Shown: one piece after another, positions 9,365-16,757 of the stretch
Layout of the letters: each line of letters opens with the position of its first letter
Position numbering within the stretch: the first letter of the stretch is position 1
Assembly: GCF_003999975.1 (NCBI RefSeq)
Contig: NZ_RJAC01000003.1
Location: 434,001 to 498,000, forward strand
Direction of reading: 5' to 3'
From: Actinoplanes solisilvae
GTDB lineage: Bacteria > Actinomycetota > Actinomycetes > Mycobacteriales > Micromonosporaceae
DNA: 64,000 nucleotides
Translations under genes and position numbers: made by a program
The notes under the pieces: generated by a model
The model's database searches: none
The model's input: only the letters and a program-made list of their open reading frames with translations
Told to the model about the DNA's origin: nothing

Positions 9365-9460
9365 CTTCTGCGCGAGGCCTCAGTCTGCGCGACGCCTTAG
9401 TTTGCTGGGCGCCTCAGTTCTGCTGGGCGCCTCAGTGCTGCGCCTCAGTTCTGCTCGGCG
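9365..9460. repeat. Degenerate tandem repeat downstream of a small gene
   Basis: About five imperfect 15-20 bp units of the type GGGCGCCTCAGTTCTGCT, in a gap between convergent genes. The first unit, read on the minus strand, includes the last codons and TGA stop of the 9445-9630 gene, so the array looks like serial duplication of that gene's 3' end. Its 'ACTGAGG' core also occurs in the array at 11160-11344. Confidence 0.7.
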
Positions 9461-9630
9461 TCGACCTCGGGCTCGGCCAGCTCGGCCAGGTCGAGATGGA
9501 GGGTCGACAGGAGGCCGCCGTGCCGCGTGGTGTCGATGCGGTCGGGCAGCTCGCGGTCGACGAAGTCGGCTCGAACGGACTGACCTCGCTCCCGCAGTAC
9601 GGTCAGAACCCGTTCCTTCAAAATAATCAT
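9445..9630 (-). CDS. Small conserved-looking protein downstream of the cold-shock gene
   Basis: 61 residues, starting MIILKERVLTVLRERGQ and ending in an acidic tail (LAELAEPEVDAEQN). A GAGAGAG purine tract lies about 6 nt before the ATG. It follows the cold-shock gene by 75 bp on the same strand, so the two are probably co-transcribed. No domain is recognised; codon use fits the genome (G/C third positions). The N-terminal helix is basic and amphipathic and the C-terminus acidic. Function unknown. Confidence 0.65.
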   Translation of the reverse strand: MIILKERVLTVLRERGQSVRADFVDRELPDRIDTTRHGGLLSTLHLDLAELAEPEVDAEQN

Positions 9631-9705
9631 GATCTGCTCTCTCGAGTCTCGGGGTGAAACGCGTGCGGCGGCCCGCCGAACCGGCAGGCCGCCTCGCGGA
9701 GACCG

Positions 9706-9909
9706 TCAGAGCGGACGGATGTTGGCCGCCTGCAAACCCTTCGGTCCCTGAGTGACGTCGAACTCGACCCGCTGGTTCTCTTCCAGGTTGCGGAACCCGT
9801 TCGCGTCGATCGCGGTGTGATGGGCGAAGACATCGGCTCCGCCGTCGTCCTGGGCGATGAAACCGAAGCCTTTTTCGCCGTTGAACCATTTGACAGTTCC
9901 GGAAGCCAT
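9706..9909 (-). CDS. cspA: Cold-shock protein (CspA family)
   Basis: 67 residues, a full-length single cold-shock domain. RNP1 is 'KGFGFIAQD' and RNP2 is 'DVFAHHTAI', preceded by the standard N-terminus [14 protein letters not shown]. The ATG at 9909 has a GAGGGGG ribosome-binding site 6 nt upstream; the open frame extends 31 codons further but that part is non-homologous leader. It is a cytoplasmic single-stranded nucleic acid binding protein that unfolds RNA structure. The long untranslated leader upstream fits post-transcriptional control, which is known for this family. The family call is certain; paralogue identity is not. Confidence 0.95.
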   Translation of the reverse strand: MASGTVKWFNGEKGFGFIAQDDGGADVFAHHTAIDANGFRNLEENQRVEFDVTQGPKGLQAANIRPL

Positions 9910-10245
9910 GGATCCCCCTCGAAAGCCGGGACGCCGCGATCTGCGGCATCTCGTGCCGCTTTGCCGACCGTCGCACCAACGAAGAGGGAAAAAATAAAGC
10001 ACCCGAAGGATCAGATACCCATCAGGCGCCCACGACGTCTACGGAGACCAAAGCTGCTGCTCCGGCGAGCCTACCACGATCGGATGTGATCGAACCGTGA
10101 CGTTGGGTGTCGAGGTTGTGCATTCTCCGCACCTGTCCTGGTCGCCGCGAGCGTCGACGGTTTGATCGCCGAGCCCCACCTTCGGCCGTCACTTATCGCT
10201 CTTACGGGCGTACCCGGGGTGAACGTGTATCGATAAGGTTGCCGG
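9910..10245. other. 336-bp divergent intergenic region with the cspA leader and both promoters
   Basis: No gene is seen here. The cspA-proximal part contains an unusual A-rich run (GGGAAAAAATAAAG near 9986-9999) in otherwise GC-rich sequence, consistent with a cold-shock mRNA leader. Close to the 10246 start is an inverted pair CTTATCG (10194-10200) and CGATAAG (10231-10237), a possible operator or weak hairpin. Confidence 0.4.
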
Positions 10246-11157
10246 ATGGTGTGTCCCACCTGCGGCCTCGACAACGATCCCCGCGCCGCGGCCTGCGCCC
10301 GGTGCAACACTTCGCTGAGCACCGCCCCGCCGCCTCCCGGCGCTTACGGTTTTCAGCCGCCGCCACGGGAGGAACCGCCCGGCCCTCCGCATCTTCAACC
10401 ACCGCCTTCCACAAGTGAGGGCTTCCAGCCGCCACCTCCCGGCAGCCCGGGTTTTCCACAGCCACCGCCTCAGGGCTACCGGCCGCCGCGGCGAAAACTG
10501 CTTCCGATCGTCGCCGGAGTGTCGGTCGTCGTGCTGATCCTGCTGGTCGTCGGCCTGGTGGTCTATCGAGACAGGACTCCGGAGCCGGCCGCGATCGAGG
10601 CGCCCCAGGCAACGACAGCGACGACCGGTCCGGCGACGCCCACGACTGACCCGGCAACCCCTACGACCGACCCGACCACGACGCCCGCGGAGCCGACCGT
10701 CACCGCCGATCCGCGTCAGCAGGCGGGGGTCATCGACGCCGTACTGGCCCGCAGCGGCGCCAGTCGCGACAAGCTCAACAGCGCGATCGAGCGGATCGGC
10801 GGCTGCCGCGACCTGGCCGGCGCCCTCGCCGACATGCGTGAGGTCGGCGACGAACGCAACGCCCAACTGACCGAGGTGCGAGCGGCCGAGCTGTCCGCCG
10901 TGCCGAACGGCGAGACCATCCGATCCACACTGGCCGCCGCGCTGCAACACTCTCTCGACGCCGACGTGGCCTACGTCCAGTGGGCCGAGCCGACAGTCTC
11001 CGCCGGTTGCGCGAACAACGCCGCTCGCCGCTCCGCCTACGCCCGCGGCCAGGCCGCCTCCGGCCGCGCGGGCACAGCCAAAGAAGCCTTCCTGGCCCAG
11101 TGGAACCCGGTGGCCACCGGCCTGGGCCTGCCGGCACGCACTCGCCAGCGCATCTGA
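10246..11157 (+). CDS. Zinc-ribbon, proline-rich, single-pass membrane protein
   Basis: 303 residues. The N-terminal zinc ribbon is 'CPTCGLDNDPRAAACARC' (Cys pairs at about 3/6 and 17/20). A Pro/Gly-rich cytoplasmic linker (about 28-83) precedes one membrane helix 'LLPIVAGVSVVVLILLVVGL' at about 85-106. Outside the membrane lie a Thr/Pro-rich stalk ('TTDPATPTTDP') and a helical C-terminal domain (about 150-303) with Cys residues in 'IERIGGCRDLAGAL' and 'VSAGCANNAA'. The architecture resembles actinobacterial zinc-ribbon membrane proteins of unknown function, probably sensory or envelope-related. Monocistronic; a minisatellite begins directly after the stop. Confidence 0.8.
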   Translation: MVCPTCGLDNDPRAAACARCNTSLSTAPPPPGAYGFQPPPREEPPGPPHLQPPPSTSEGFQPPPPGSPGFPQPPPQGYRPPRRKLLPIVAGVSVVVLILLVVGLVVYRDRTPEPAAIEAPQATTATTGPATPTTDPATPTTDPTTTPAEPTVTADPRQQAGVIDAVLARSGASRDKLNSAIERIGGCRDLAGALADMREVGDERNAQLTEVRAAELSAVPNGETIRSTLAAALQHSLDADVAYVQWAEPTVSAGCANNAARRSAYARGQAASGRAGTAKEAFLAQWNPVATGLGLPARTRQRI

Positions 11158-11159
11158 GC

Positions 11160-11344
11160 AAGCATGCGTCGACTGAGGAAGCGTGCGGCGGCTGAGGAGC
11201 ATGCGTCGACTGAGGAGCATGCGTCGACTGAGGAGCATGCGTCGACTGAGGAAGCGTGTGGCGGCTGAGAAGCATGCGTCGACTGAGGAAGCATGCGGCG
11301 GCTGACGAAGCATGCGGCGGCTGACGAAGCATGCGGCGACCGGG
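11160..11344. repeat. Minisatellite of ten 18-19 bp units
   Basis: Ten consecutive units with consensus AGCATGCGTCGACTGAGGA. Variants carry GGCGGC for GTCGAC and CTGACGA for CTGAGGA. Each unit contains the palindrome GCATGC, and several also GTCGAC. The array starts immediately after the stop of the zinc-ribbon gene and runs to the upstream region of the acetyltransferase gene. Open frames crossing it on both strands are repeat artefacts. Confidence 0.9.
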
Positions 11345-11381
11345 GTTGATCTTTGCTGGGGTGGCTGCTTGGCTGGCCGGC

Positions 11382-11912
11382 ATGACCGAGCTCGGACCCG
11401 TCGCCTGGCCGCCCGCGCCGATCCGGACCGAGCGGCTGTTGCTTCGCGCGTCCGAGCCCCGCGACCGTCCCGCGTTTGTCGAGCTGCTGGCCTCGCCCGA
11501 GGTGAACACCTATCTCGGCGGCCCCCGCCCGCGGGCCGACCTCGAACGCGAACTGCCCGCCGTACCCGAGCAATGGCCCGGCAGTTTCGTCGTCGAACTC
11601 GACGGGGCGATGATCGGCCACGTCCTGCTGCGGCGCCCGCCCGAGCGGCAGCGGCCGGCGGCCGTGGGACGGGCGGACTTGGGCTACCTGTTCCTGCCGG
11701 AGGCGTGGGGCTCCGGATATGCCACCGAGGCCTGCGCGGCCGCGCTCGACTGGTTCGACCGCGCCCTCCCAGGCGAGCCGACCGTCCTGTTCACCCAGTC
11801 GGCCAACGTCGCCTCGATGCGGCTCGCCGCCAAGCTCGGGTTCGCCGAGGTGGAGCGGTTCGAGGCCTGGGGCGCCGAACAGTGGCTCGGCCTTCGATCA
11901 CCGACGCCCTAG
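11382..11912 (+). CDS. GNAT-family N-acetyltransferase (RimJ/RimL-like)
   Basis: 176 residues from ATG 11382 (MTELGPVAWPPAPIRTERL). The frame opens at 11331, but that stretch lies next to the repeat array and is not family-like. The fold is of the Acetyltransf_3 type: 'IRTERLLLRASEPRDRPAF' at the N-terminus, strand 'VELDGAMIGHVLL', the acetyl-CoA loop region 'LGYLFLPEAWGSGYATEAC' (Q/R-x-x-G-x-G/A-like), and 'SANVASMRLAAKLGFAEVE'. It transfers an acetyl group from acetyl-CoA to an amine; the substrate cannot be told. It ends 3 bp inside the convergent 11909-12244 gene. Confidence 0.85.
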   Translation: MTELGPVAWPPAPIRTERLLLRASEPRDRPAFVELLASPEVNTYLGGPRPRADLERELPAVPEQWPGSFVVELDGAMIGHVLLRRPPERQRPAAVGRADLGYLFLPEAWGSGYATEACAAALDWFDRALPGEPTVLFTQSANVASMRLAAKLGFAEVERFEAWGAEQWLGLRSPTP

Positions 11913-12244
11913 AACGGCCACTGGGTCGCGACGATGGCGCCGATCGCGGCGGCCGCTTCCACGACCGTACGGGTGCTGCCGGCCGACTCGGCCAGTTGAC
12001 GCAGGCGCGTCTGCACCCGGCCGCGGGCCTCCGGCGTCCCCGATTCGATCTCGCCTTCGATGGCGGTGACGGCCGGACCGGCGTACGCCTGGTCGGGGTG
12101 CTGGGCGCGGATCGTGGCCAGCAGGTCGCGCACCTGATCGGCCGGCGCGGCGTAGTTGTTCTGGGTGTTGCTGTTCTCGCCGCCGAAGTTCTGGATGCCG
12201 CCGTTGAAGTTCAGGTTGCCGAAGTTCATCTGTGGGTCAGGCAC
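11909..12244 (-). CDS. Small protein with N-terminal Asn/Gly/Gln motif shared with the upstream gene product
   Basis: 111 residues. The GTG at 12244 is chosen because GGAGGAGG lies 5 nt upstream. It overlaps the 3' end of the 583-residue membrane protein gene by 8 bp, so translation is probably coupled. Residues about 7-28 read 'FGNLNFNGGIQNFGGENSN', then TQNN. This closely matches the C-terminal tail of the upstream product. The middle (about 35-90) is helical and charged ('DQVRDLLATIRAQHPDQAY', 'GRVQTRLRQLAESAG'). The end is hydrophobic ('VEAAAAIGAIVATQWPF'), possibly membrane-active. Placement of a shared short motif at the C-end of one product and the N-end of the next resembles bacterial amyloid signalling pairs; this is inference. 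Confidence 0.75.
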   Translation of the reverse strand: MPDPQMNFGNLNFNGGIQNFGGENSNTQNNYAAPADQVRDLLATIRAQHPDQAYAGPAVTAIEGEIESGTPEARGRVQTRLRQLAESAGSTRTVVEAAAAIGAIVATQWPF

Positions 12245-13988
12245 GGGTTCCTCCTCCGGTCGCGCGCGGGGCGGCGTTGTTCTGGACGTTGGTGTTGCGG
12301 CCACCGAAGCTCTGCTGGCCGCCGTGGAAGGTGGCGTTGCCGATCGACACGGTGGTGACCGCGTTGCGCAGCTCGGTGGTGTCGACGCCCTGCTCGTCGA
12401 GGTAGTCGAGGACGGCCTCGGTGACGGCCCGGTCGAGCAGTTTGATGTATTTCTCGCCGTCGAGGATCTGCAGGAACTTCACCGTCGGACGCTGCGAGGC
12501 CAGCTCGCGGACGCTGAAATGAGCGCCGTAGTCGTAGTAGCGGAACTCGTCGGCGCGCCGCGTGGAACGCGCCATCCGTCCGGGCAGCCGCATCGTGTCC
12601 CAGCCGAGGCGTACGAGGTGGGCCGGCGCTTGAAGGGTGTCGCGGAGGAAATCGCTCAACGTGTGCAGGGCCGCGCGGGTCGGGATGTTCTCGGGGCGCA
12701 GGTTGTCGACGAGCTGGTAGAGCGGGTGTACCTGCGGCATGACCGTGCACACGAACTCGGTGTAGAGCATGCCGCCCTCGACGGCCAGGTGGATGAAGGC
12801 GGTGACGCCGATCCCGGAGTCCTGCGCGGGCAGCACGAGCCGGCCGTCGGGCGTGCGGATCTCCTTGCCGTTCGCCGGGACGACAGCGCGCAGGTAGTGG
12901 CGCAGGCCTCCCTGAGGGCTGAGCATGATCGCCGCGATGGTCTCGGGGGAGGCGAGCGTGCGCGGGGTGCGGGTCTGCGGGTCGATCAGCGGATCGTCGT
13001 TGCGGCGGTTGCCGTCGGCGGCCACATAGGGGACGACGTAGATGTTGGGGATGCGCTCGCCCTCGGTCAGGCTCTCGTCGCGCAACCTCACAACAGCCTG
13101 GTGTACGCGCTGGTTGAGCGCTGCCGTGTCGAGGGTGACCCGGCCGCCGCCGTCGGCCGAGCGCAGCGACGTCGCGAACGACCAGCTGTGCTCGACCCAG
13201 CCCGCACCGGCGAACGGGTCGACGTCCTGCACGCAGATGTTGCCGCGCTGCATCGCCGCGACGACTCCCAGCCGCCATTCGACGCGCGGGTTGGTGCTGC
13301 GCGGGGCGACGGGCGCGATGCCGGGGGCCAGCTCGGTGGTGAGGATCGCGTACGCGTGGCGGCGGGACAGGAACAGCGTCAGGAACGTGGCCACCGCCAG
13401 CGCGATCGGGGCCAGCAGCACGACCGTCTGCACCCCGCTGGCGAACACGGTGCTCAGGTCGCGCGACGACGAGCCGTAGTCGTCGAACGGGTCGCTGCTC
13501 GACGAGAGCCCGATCGACCCGAGCAGGCTCGCGAACAGGAACTGGAACAGCAGGTAGCCCACAAAGCAGGTCGCTACCGCGCCGATCGCCGCCAGCCCGG
13601 CCAGCCGCACCGGCCGGGGCAGCTCGCGAACGGCGGACGACCGCAACCCGACCACGGCGGCGCAGAGAACCAGCCACATGATCGTCACGACCGGGTTGGC
13701 GCACAGCCCGGCGACCAGCAGCCCGGTGACGATCGCGTAGCGGATCAGCAGCAGCCGCCGGGCCCGCAGGCAGTGCCGCACGACCGGGTCGAGATCGAAC
13801 CCGTACGACGGCGGCACCGCCTTGCGCTCCGACTCGACCACCTCGCGGATCACCGCGTTGGCGAACTCGGCGTCCAGATAGGGCGCGCCGCAAAGCTGCC
13901 GCGTCGTGTCGTTGAGCGTGGACGCCGCCGTGTAGGACGGCATGCTCAGCAGGGGCTCGGCGTATTGGCGCTGATGCGGGTAGCCCAT
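12237..13988 (-). CDS. Multi-pass membrane protein with C-terminal Asn/Gly/Gln motif
   Basis: 583 residues. Three or four membrane segments lie in the first 230 residues (around 'YAIVTGLLVAGLCANPVV', 'MWLVLCAAVVGL', 'LAAIGAVATCFVGYLLFQFL' and 'VVLLAPIALAVATFLTLFL'). A large cytoplasmic domain with no recognised family follows (about 230-545, with 'GWVEHSWSFATSL' and 'EGGMLYTEFVCTVMPQVHP'). The final ~35 residues are low-complexity: 'IGNATFHGGQQSFGGRNTN', then VQNN. The same motif begins the downstream 111-residue protein. The family is familiar from Streptomyces and relatives only as uncharacterised. The tail suggests a signal-recruiting or assembly role; function unproven. Confidence 0.8.
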   Translation of the reverse strand: MGYPHQRQYAEPLLSMPSYTAASTLNDTTRQLCGAPYLDAEFANAVIREVVESERKAVPPSYGFDLDPVVRHCLRARRLLLIRYAIVTGLLVAGLCANPVVTIMWLVLCAAVVGLRSSAVRELPRPVRLAGLAAIGAVATCFVGYLLFQFLFASLLGSIGLSSSSDPFDDYGSSSRDLSTVFASGVQTVVLLAPIALAVATFLTLFLSRRHAYAILTTELAPGIAPVAPRSTNPRVEWRLGVVAAMQRGNICVQDVDPFAGAGWVEHSWSFATSLRSADGGGRVTLDTAALNQRVHQAVVRLRDESLTEGERIPNIYVVPYVAADGNRRNDDPLIDPQTRTPRTLASPETIAAIMLSPQGGLRHYLRAVVPANGKEIRTPDGRLVLPAQDSGIGVTAFIHLAVEGGMLYTEFVCTVMPQVHPLYQLVDNLRPENIPTRAALHTLSDFLRDTLQAPAHLVRLGWDTMRLPGRMARSTRRADEFRYYDYGAHFSVRELASQRPTVKFLQILDGEKYIKLLDRAVTEAVLDYLDEQGVDTTELRNAVTTVSIGNATFHGGQQSFGGRNTNVQNNAAPRATGGGTRA

Positions 13989-14048
13989 CCCGGGAAGATA
14001 TCGGCACCCATGAGTGCCGCGACACCCCCTGGAAGGAGGATGGCGAGG

Positions 14049-16757
14049 TCATGACATCAGCACCGCCTGAAGTCGTCGCGCTTCCTGCAGCAGACGGGTG
14101 CTGCCCTTGCGCGCGGCCACCTCGGACAATCCGGGGATCTCGTCGCGCGCGCCGACGGCGGCCGCCGCCCGGCAGGCGAGCTGCATCAGATCGGGCAGGC
14201 CGCGCGGCGCGTGCGCCAGCAACCGGGGGACGGCTGCGACCAAGGTCGCCCAGACGGCCATCGCGGCGCCGGCGTTGAGGGCGTCGGCCAGGGACGGAAC
14301 GGCGCGGCCCAGCTTGATCAGGCCCGGACCGGCCAGATCGGCGAGGTCACGACCGACCGCGGTGGAGAAGAGCTCGACGGCGCCCGGGTCACAGCCGTCG
14401 GGGGCGAACGGCTCGGACTCGGCGGCCAGGGCCAGGAACAGGTCAACGGCGGCGGCGCGGTCGGATTCCTGGCGGGCCGCCAGCGCGTAGGCCAGGCCCA
14501 GCGATATCGCGGGCCCGACCGGGCCATCGCAGTCGGCCAGCACCGGAAGCAGGGACGCATCGCCGTCGAGGTCCTGATCGGCCAGGGACGCCAGGTTGGG
14601 CAAGAGCCACGCGGCGCTGACCTCGCGGTGGTGGGGGAGCGTCGCGGCGAGAACATCGGGGCTCACGTGCCAAGCCGCCGGGTAGTGGCTCATCACGGGC
14701 CCCCGGGACAGACTCAGCAGCGGTTCCACGACGGACAGGAGCCCCGGTCGGCTGGGTGTCAGCGTGACCACGATCCGGCCGATCTTGGGCTCTGACCCGA
14801 GGCTCGGCTTCAGCACGCTGCTGGTGTCCCAGTATCGGCGGGGGTTCTGGCCGGCCTTCTGTTCGCGCCTGGCGCTAACGGGGTCGGGCAGGCCGCCGCC
14901 GGCCAGCCAATCGGCCAGGCGCCGCCCGGCCGGCGAGGTCAGGCCCTCGGCCACCGCCGGGCTTGTGCCGCGCGGCAGCCGCAGCAGGGCCTGTTCGAAG
15001 TCGAACCACGCCGGCTCCCACCCCTCGGCCTCGGCGCGGCGCAGCCGTTCGACCAGCACCGCGGCGTCGAGGTTGCCGTTGACGTGGGTCGGCGTCGCCA
15101 TCAGCGCCGGCACCGGGTTCTCGCTCTCGACCGCGATCTCGGCGAGGCGCAGCGTCAGGAGCCGGGTGGGGTCGCTCTCCAGATTCAGCGGCTGCGTGCC
15201 ACGGATCATGTCGACCAGGCGCAACCAGGTCACCTCGCCGAGCTTCTCTTCGGGAACGGACGGCTCGAGGACCCGGCGGATCGCTGCCCCGAGCGCGTGC
15301 TCGCGCGGCCGCCACCGCTCGTTGGAGAAGGTGTAGCTGGAATATTGGTCGTATGCCTCGGCGAGGGCGGTCTTGTCGGCGGCGAAGCGCAGCTCGACCA
15401 GTCCGGCCAGGATGCGTTCCCAGCCCACGGCCGTCTGCTCGTGCATCGCCAGGATGGCGAGTTCTTCGGCCAGTTCGGCGAGGCTGCCCATCGGCGGCGG
15501 CATCGTCGCGGGCCCGGCCGACGGCGTGAGTGCCGCCTCGAAGACCGGCATCGGCTCGGCGGCGCCGAACGTCTTCGCGGCGCGGGCCGGCAGGTCGCCG
15601 CCGAGAACCGCCGCGGCCTCGCGCAGCCGGGCGAGCGCGTCGGCATCGAGCCGCGCGGACTGCCGCTCGATGATGGTCAGCGCCCGGTCCTGCAGGTCGA
15701 GAGCGGGGTGGTCGAAGGCCGCCGCGATCGTCTCGAGCACCTCGCCGGTCCGGTCGGTCTCGCGCCGGGCGACCTTGTCGAGCCAGGAGAGCTGTGTCTT
15801 GACGAGGGTCTTCTCCTTGCGGACCAGGGTGGCGCGGCTCGTGTCCAGGAGAGTGTCGAGTTCGAGACGGCCCGCGTCGTCGACGGTCCGCAGGGCCCGC
15901 TGGGCCAGGCCGGCGACCGGTGACGGCGAGCCGGGCAGCAGGCCCGCGTAGTCGAGGGCGTGGCCGGTCAGCTCGTCAAGATCGGGCGCGAGCTCGTCGT
16001 GCAGTGCGGTGAACGGGCGCAGTGCCACCGGCCGGTCGTCGCGAACGAGCCGGTCGACGGTCGCGGTGAGGATCGTCTTGCGGTCGAGGCGACCCTCGGT
16101 GACGAGCCGCGCGACGGCCTCGGGGAAGGCCAGGCGGTCGACGTAGCGTTGCGTGGCGAAGTCCCAGGTGGACATGTCGAGCTCGGAGCCGATGCCGTCG
16201 ATCTCGAACAACGCGGGCAGAAGCACGTCGAGGTGCGGGCTGTCTCGCAGCTGGTCGATGAGCGGGACGCTGTTGCGCAGGCCGAACTCGCGCAGCCAGC
16301 CGCGCACCACGCCCTCGATGGGCGGCGCGGGGGTGCCCGACTCGGTCAGCAGGGTCGCCACGAGCAGCCAGCCCCGCGACCATGAGTCGTTCACCCGCAG
16401 CTTGCCGGCCAGTCGCAGCGCGAGGTCACCCAGCCAGGGCAGGTCGCGGGCGCGGACGACCCGGACGATGTGGGCCATCGGGAGGCGGCCCCATTTCTCG
16501 CGCATGTCGCGGCGGCTGAGCAGGGCGGTCGCCTTGGCCGCGGACGGCGCGGTGCCGAGCATCGCGAGGCCGTAGACGATCGCCGGGTCGCGCTGCGACT
16601 GCCACCAGGTCTCGGGCTTCAGGGTGCGGAACTGCTCGGCCAGCTCTTTGCCGACGGCGAGGCGCTGTTCCTCGGTGGCCTTGAGGAGCATCGTGGTGAC
16701 GGTGTCGATGTCTTCACTGCGGGACGCCTTGTCGATCGCCTGCCAGGTGAGGCTCAT
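14049..16757 (-). CDS. DUF6493-family large helical repeat protein, partner of a SWIM protein
   Basis: 902 residues. The ATG at 16757 is chosen for GGAGGTG upstream, the ATGA overlap with the SWIM gene, and the family-like start MSLTWQAID; 38 more codons are open upstream but overlap the SWIM gene. Mostly alpha-helical HEAT-like repeats with motifs such as 'TWWQSQRDPAIVYGLAMLG', 'AHIVRVVRARDLPWLGDLA', 'RWRPREHALGAAIRRVLE' and 'SEPKIGRIVVTLTPSRPG'. No catalytic motif or membrane segment was seen. In other actinomycetes and bacteria this family is encoded beside SWIM zinc-finger proteins, often with MoxR-type ATPase and VWA genes. Those extra partners are absent here. Probably a cytoplasmic scaffold; function unknown. 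Confidence 0.85.
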   Translation of the reverse strand: MSLTWQAIDKASRSEDIDTVTTMLLKATEEQRLAVGKELAEQFRTLKPETWWQSQRDPAIVYGLAMLGTAPSAAKATALLSRRDMREKWGRLPMAHIVRVVRARDLPWLGDLALRLAGKLRVNDSWSRGWLLVATLLTESGTPAPPIEGVVRGWLREFGLRNSVPLIDQLRDSPHLDVLLPALFEIDGIGSELDMSTWDFATQRYVDRLAFPEAVARLVTEGRLDRKTILTATVDRLVRDDRPVALRPFTALHDELAPDLDELTGHALDYAGLLPGSPSPVAGLAQRALRTVDDAGRLELDTLLDTSRATLVRKEKTLVKTQLSWLDKVARRETDRTGEVLETIAAAFDHPALDLQDRALTIIERQSARLDADALARLREAAAVLGGDLPARAAKTFGAAEPMPVFEAALTPSAGPATMPPPMGSLAELAEELAILAMHEQTAVGWERILAGLVELRFAADKTALAEAYDQYSSYTFSNERWRPREHALGAAIRRVLEPSVPEEKLGEVTWLRLVDMIRGTQPLNLESDPTRLLTLRLAEIAVESENPVPALMATPTHVNGNLDAAVLVERLRRAEAEGWEPAWFDFEQALLRLPRGTSPAVAEGLTSPAGRRLADWLAGGGLPDPVSARREQKAGQNPRRYWDTSSVLKPSLGSEPKIGRIVVTLTPSRPGLLSVVEPLLSLSRGPVMSHYPAAWHVSPDVLAATLPHHREVSAAWLLPNLASLADQDLDGDASLLPVLADCDGPVGPAISLGLAYALAARQESDRAAAVDLFLALAAESEPFAPDGCDPGAVELFSTAVGRDLADLAGPGLIKLGRAVPSLADALNAGAAMAVWATLVAAVPRLLAHAPRGLPDLMQLACRAAAAVGARDEIPGLSEVAARKGSTRLLQEARRLQAVLMS

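Noticed and set aside
11331..11381. Upstream part of the acetyltransferase frame
   Set aside because: It overlaps the minisatellite end and does not align with the family; ATG 11382 is preferred.
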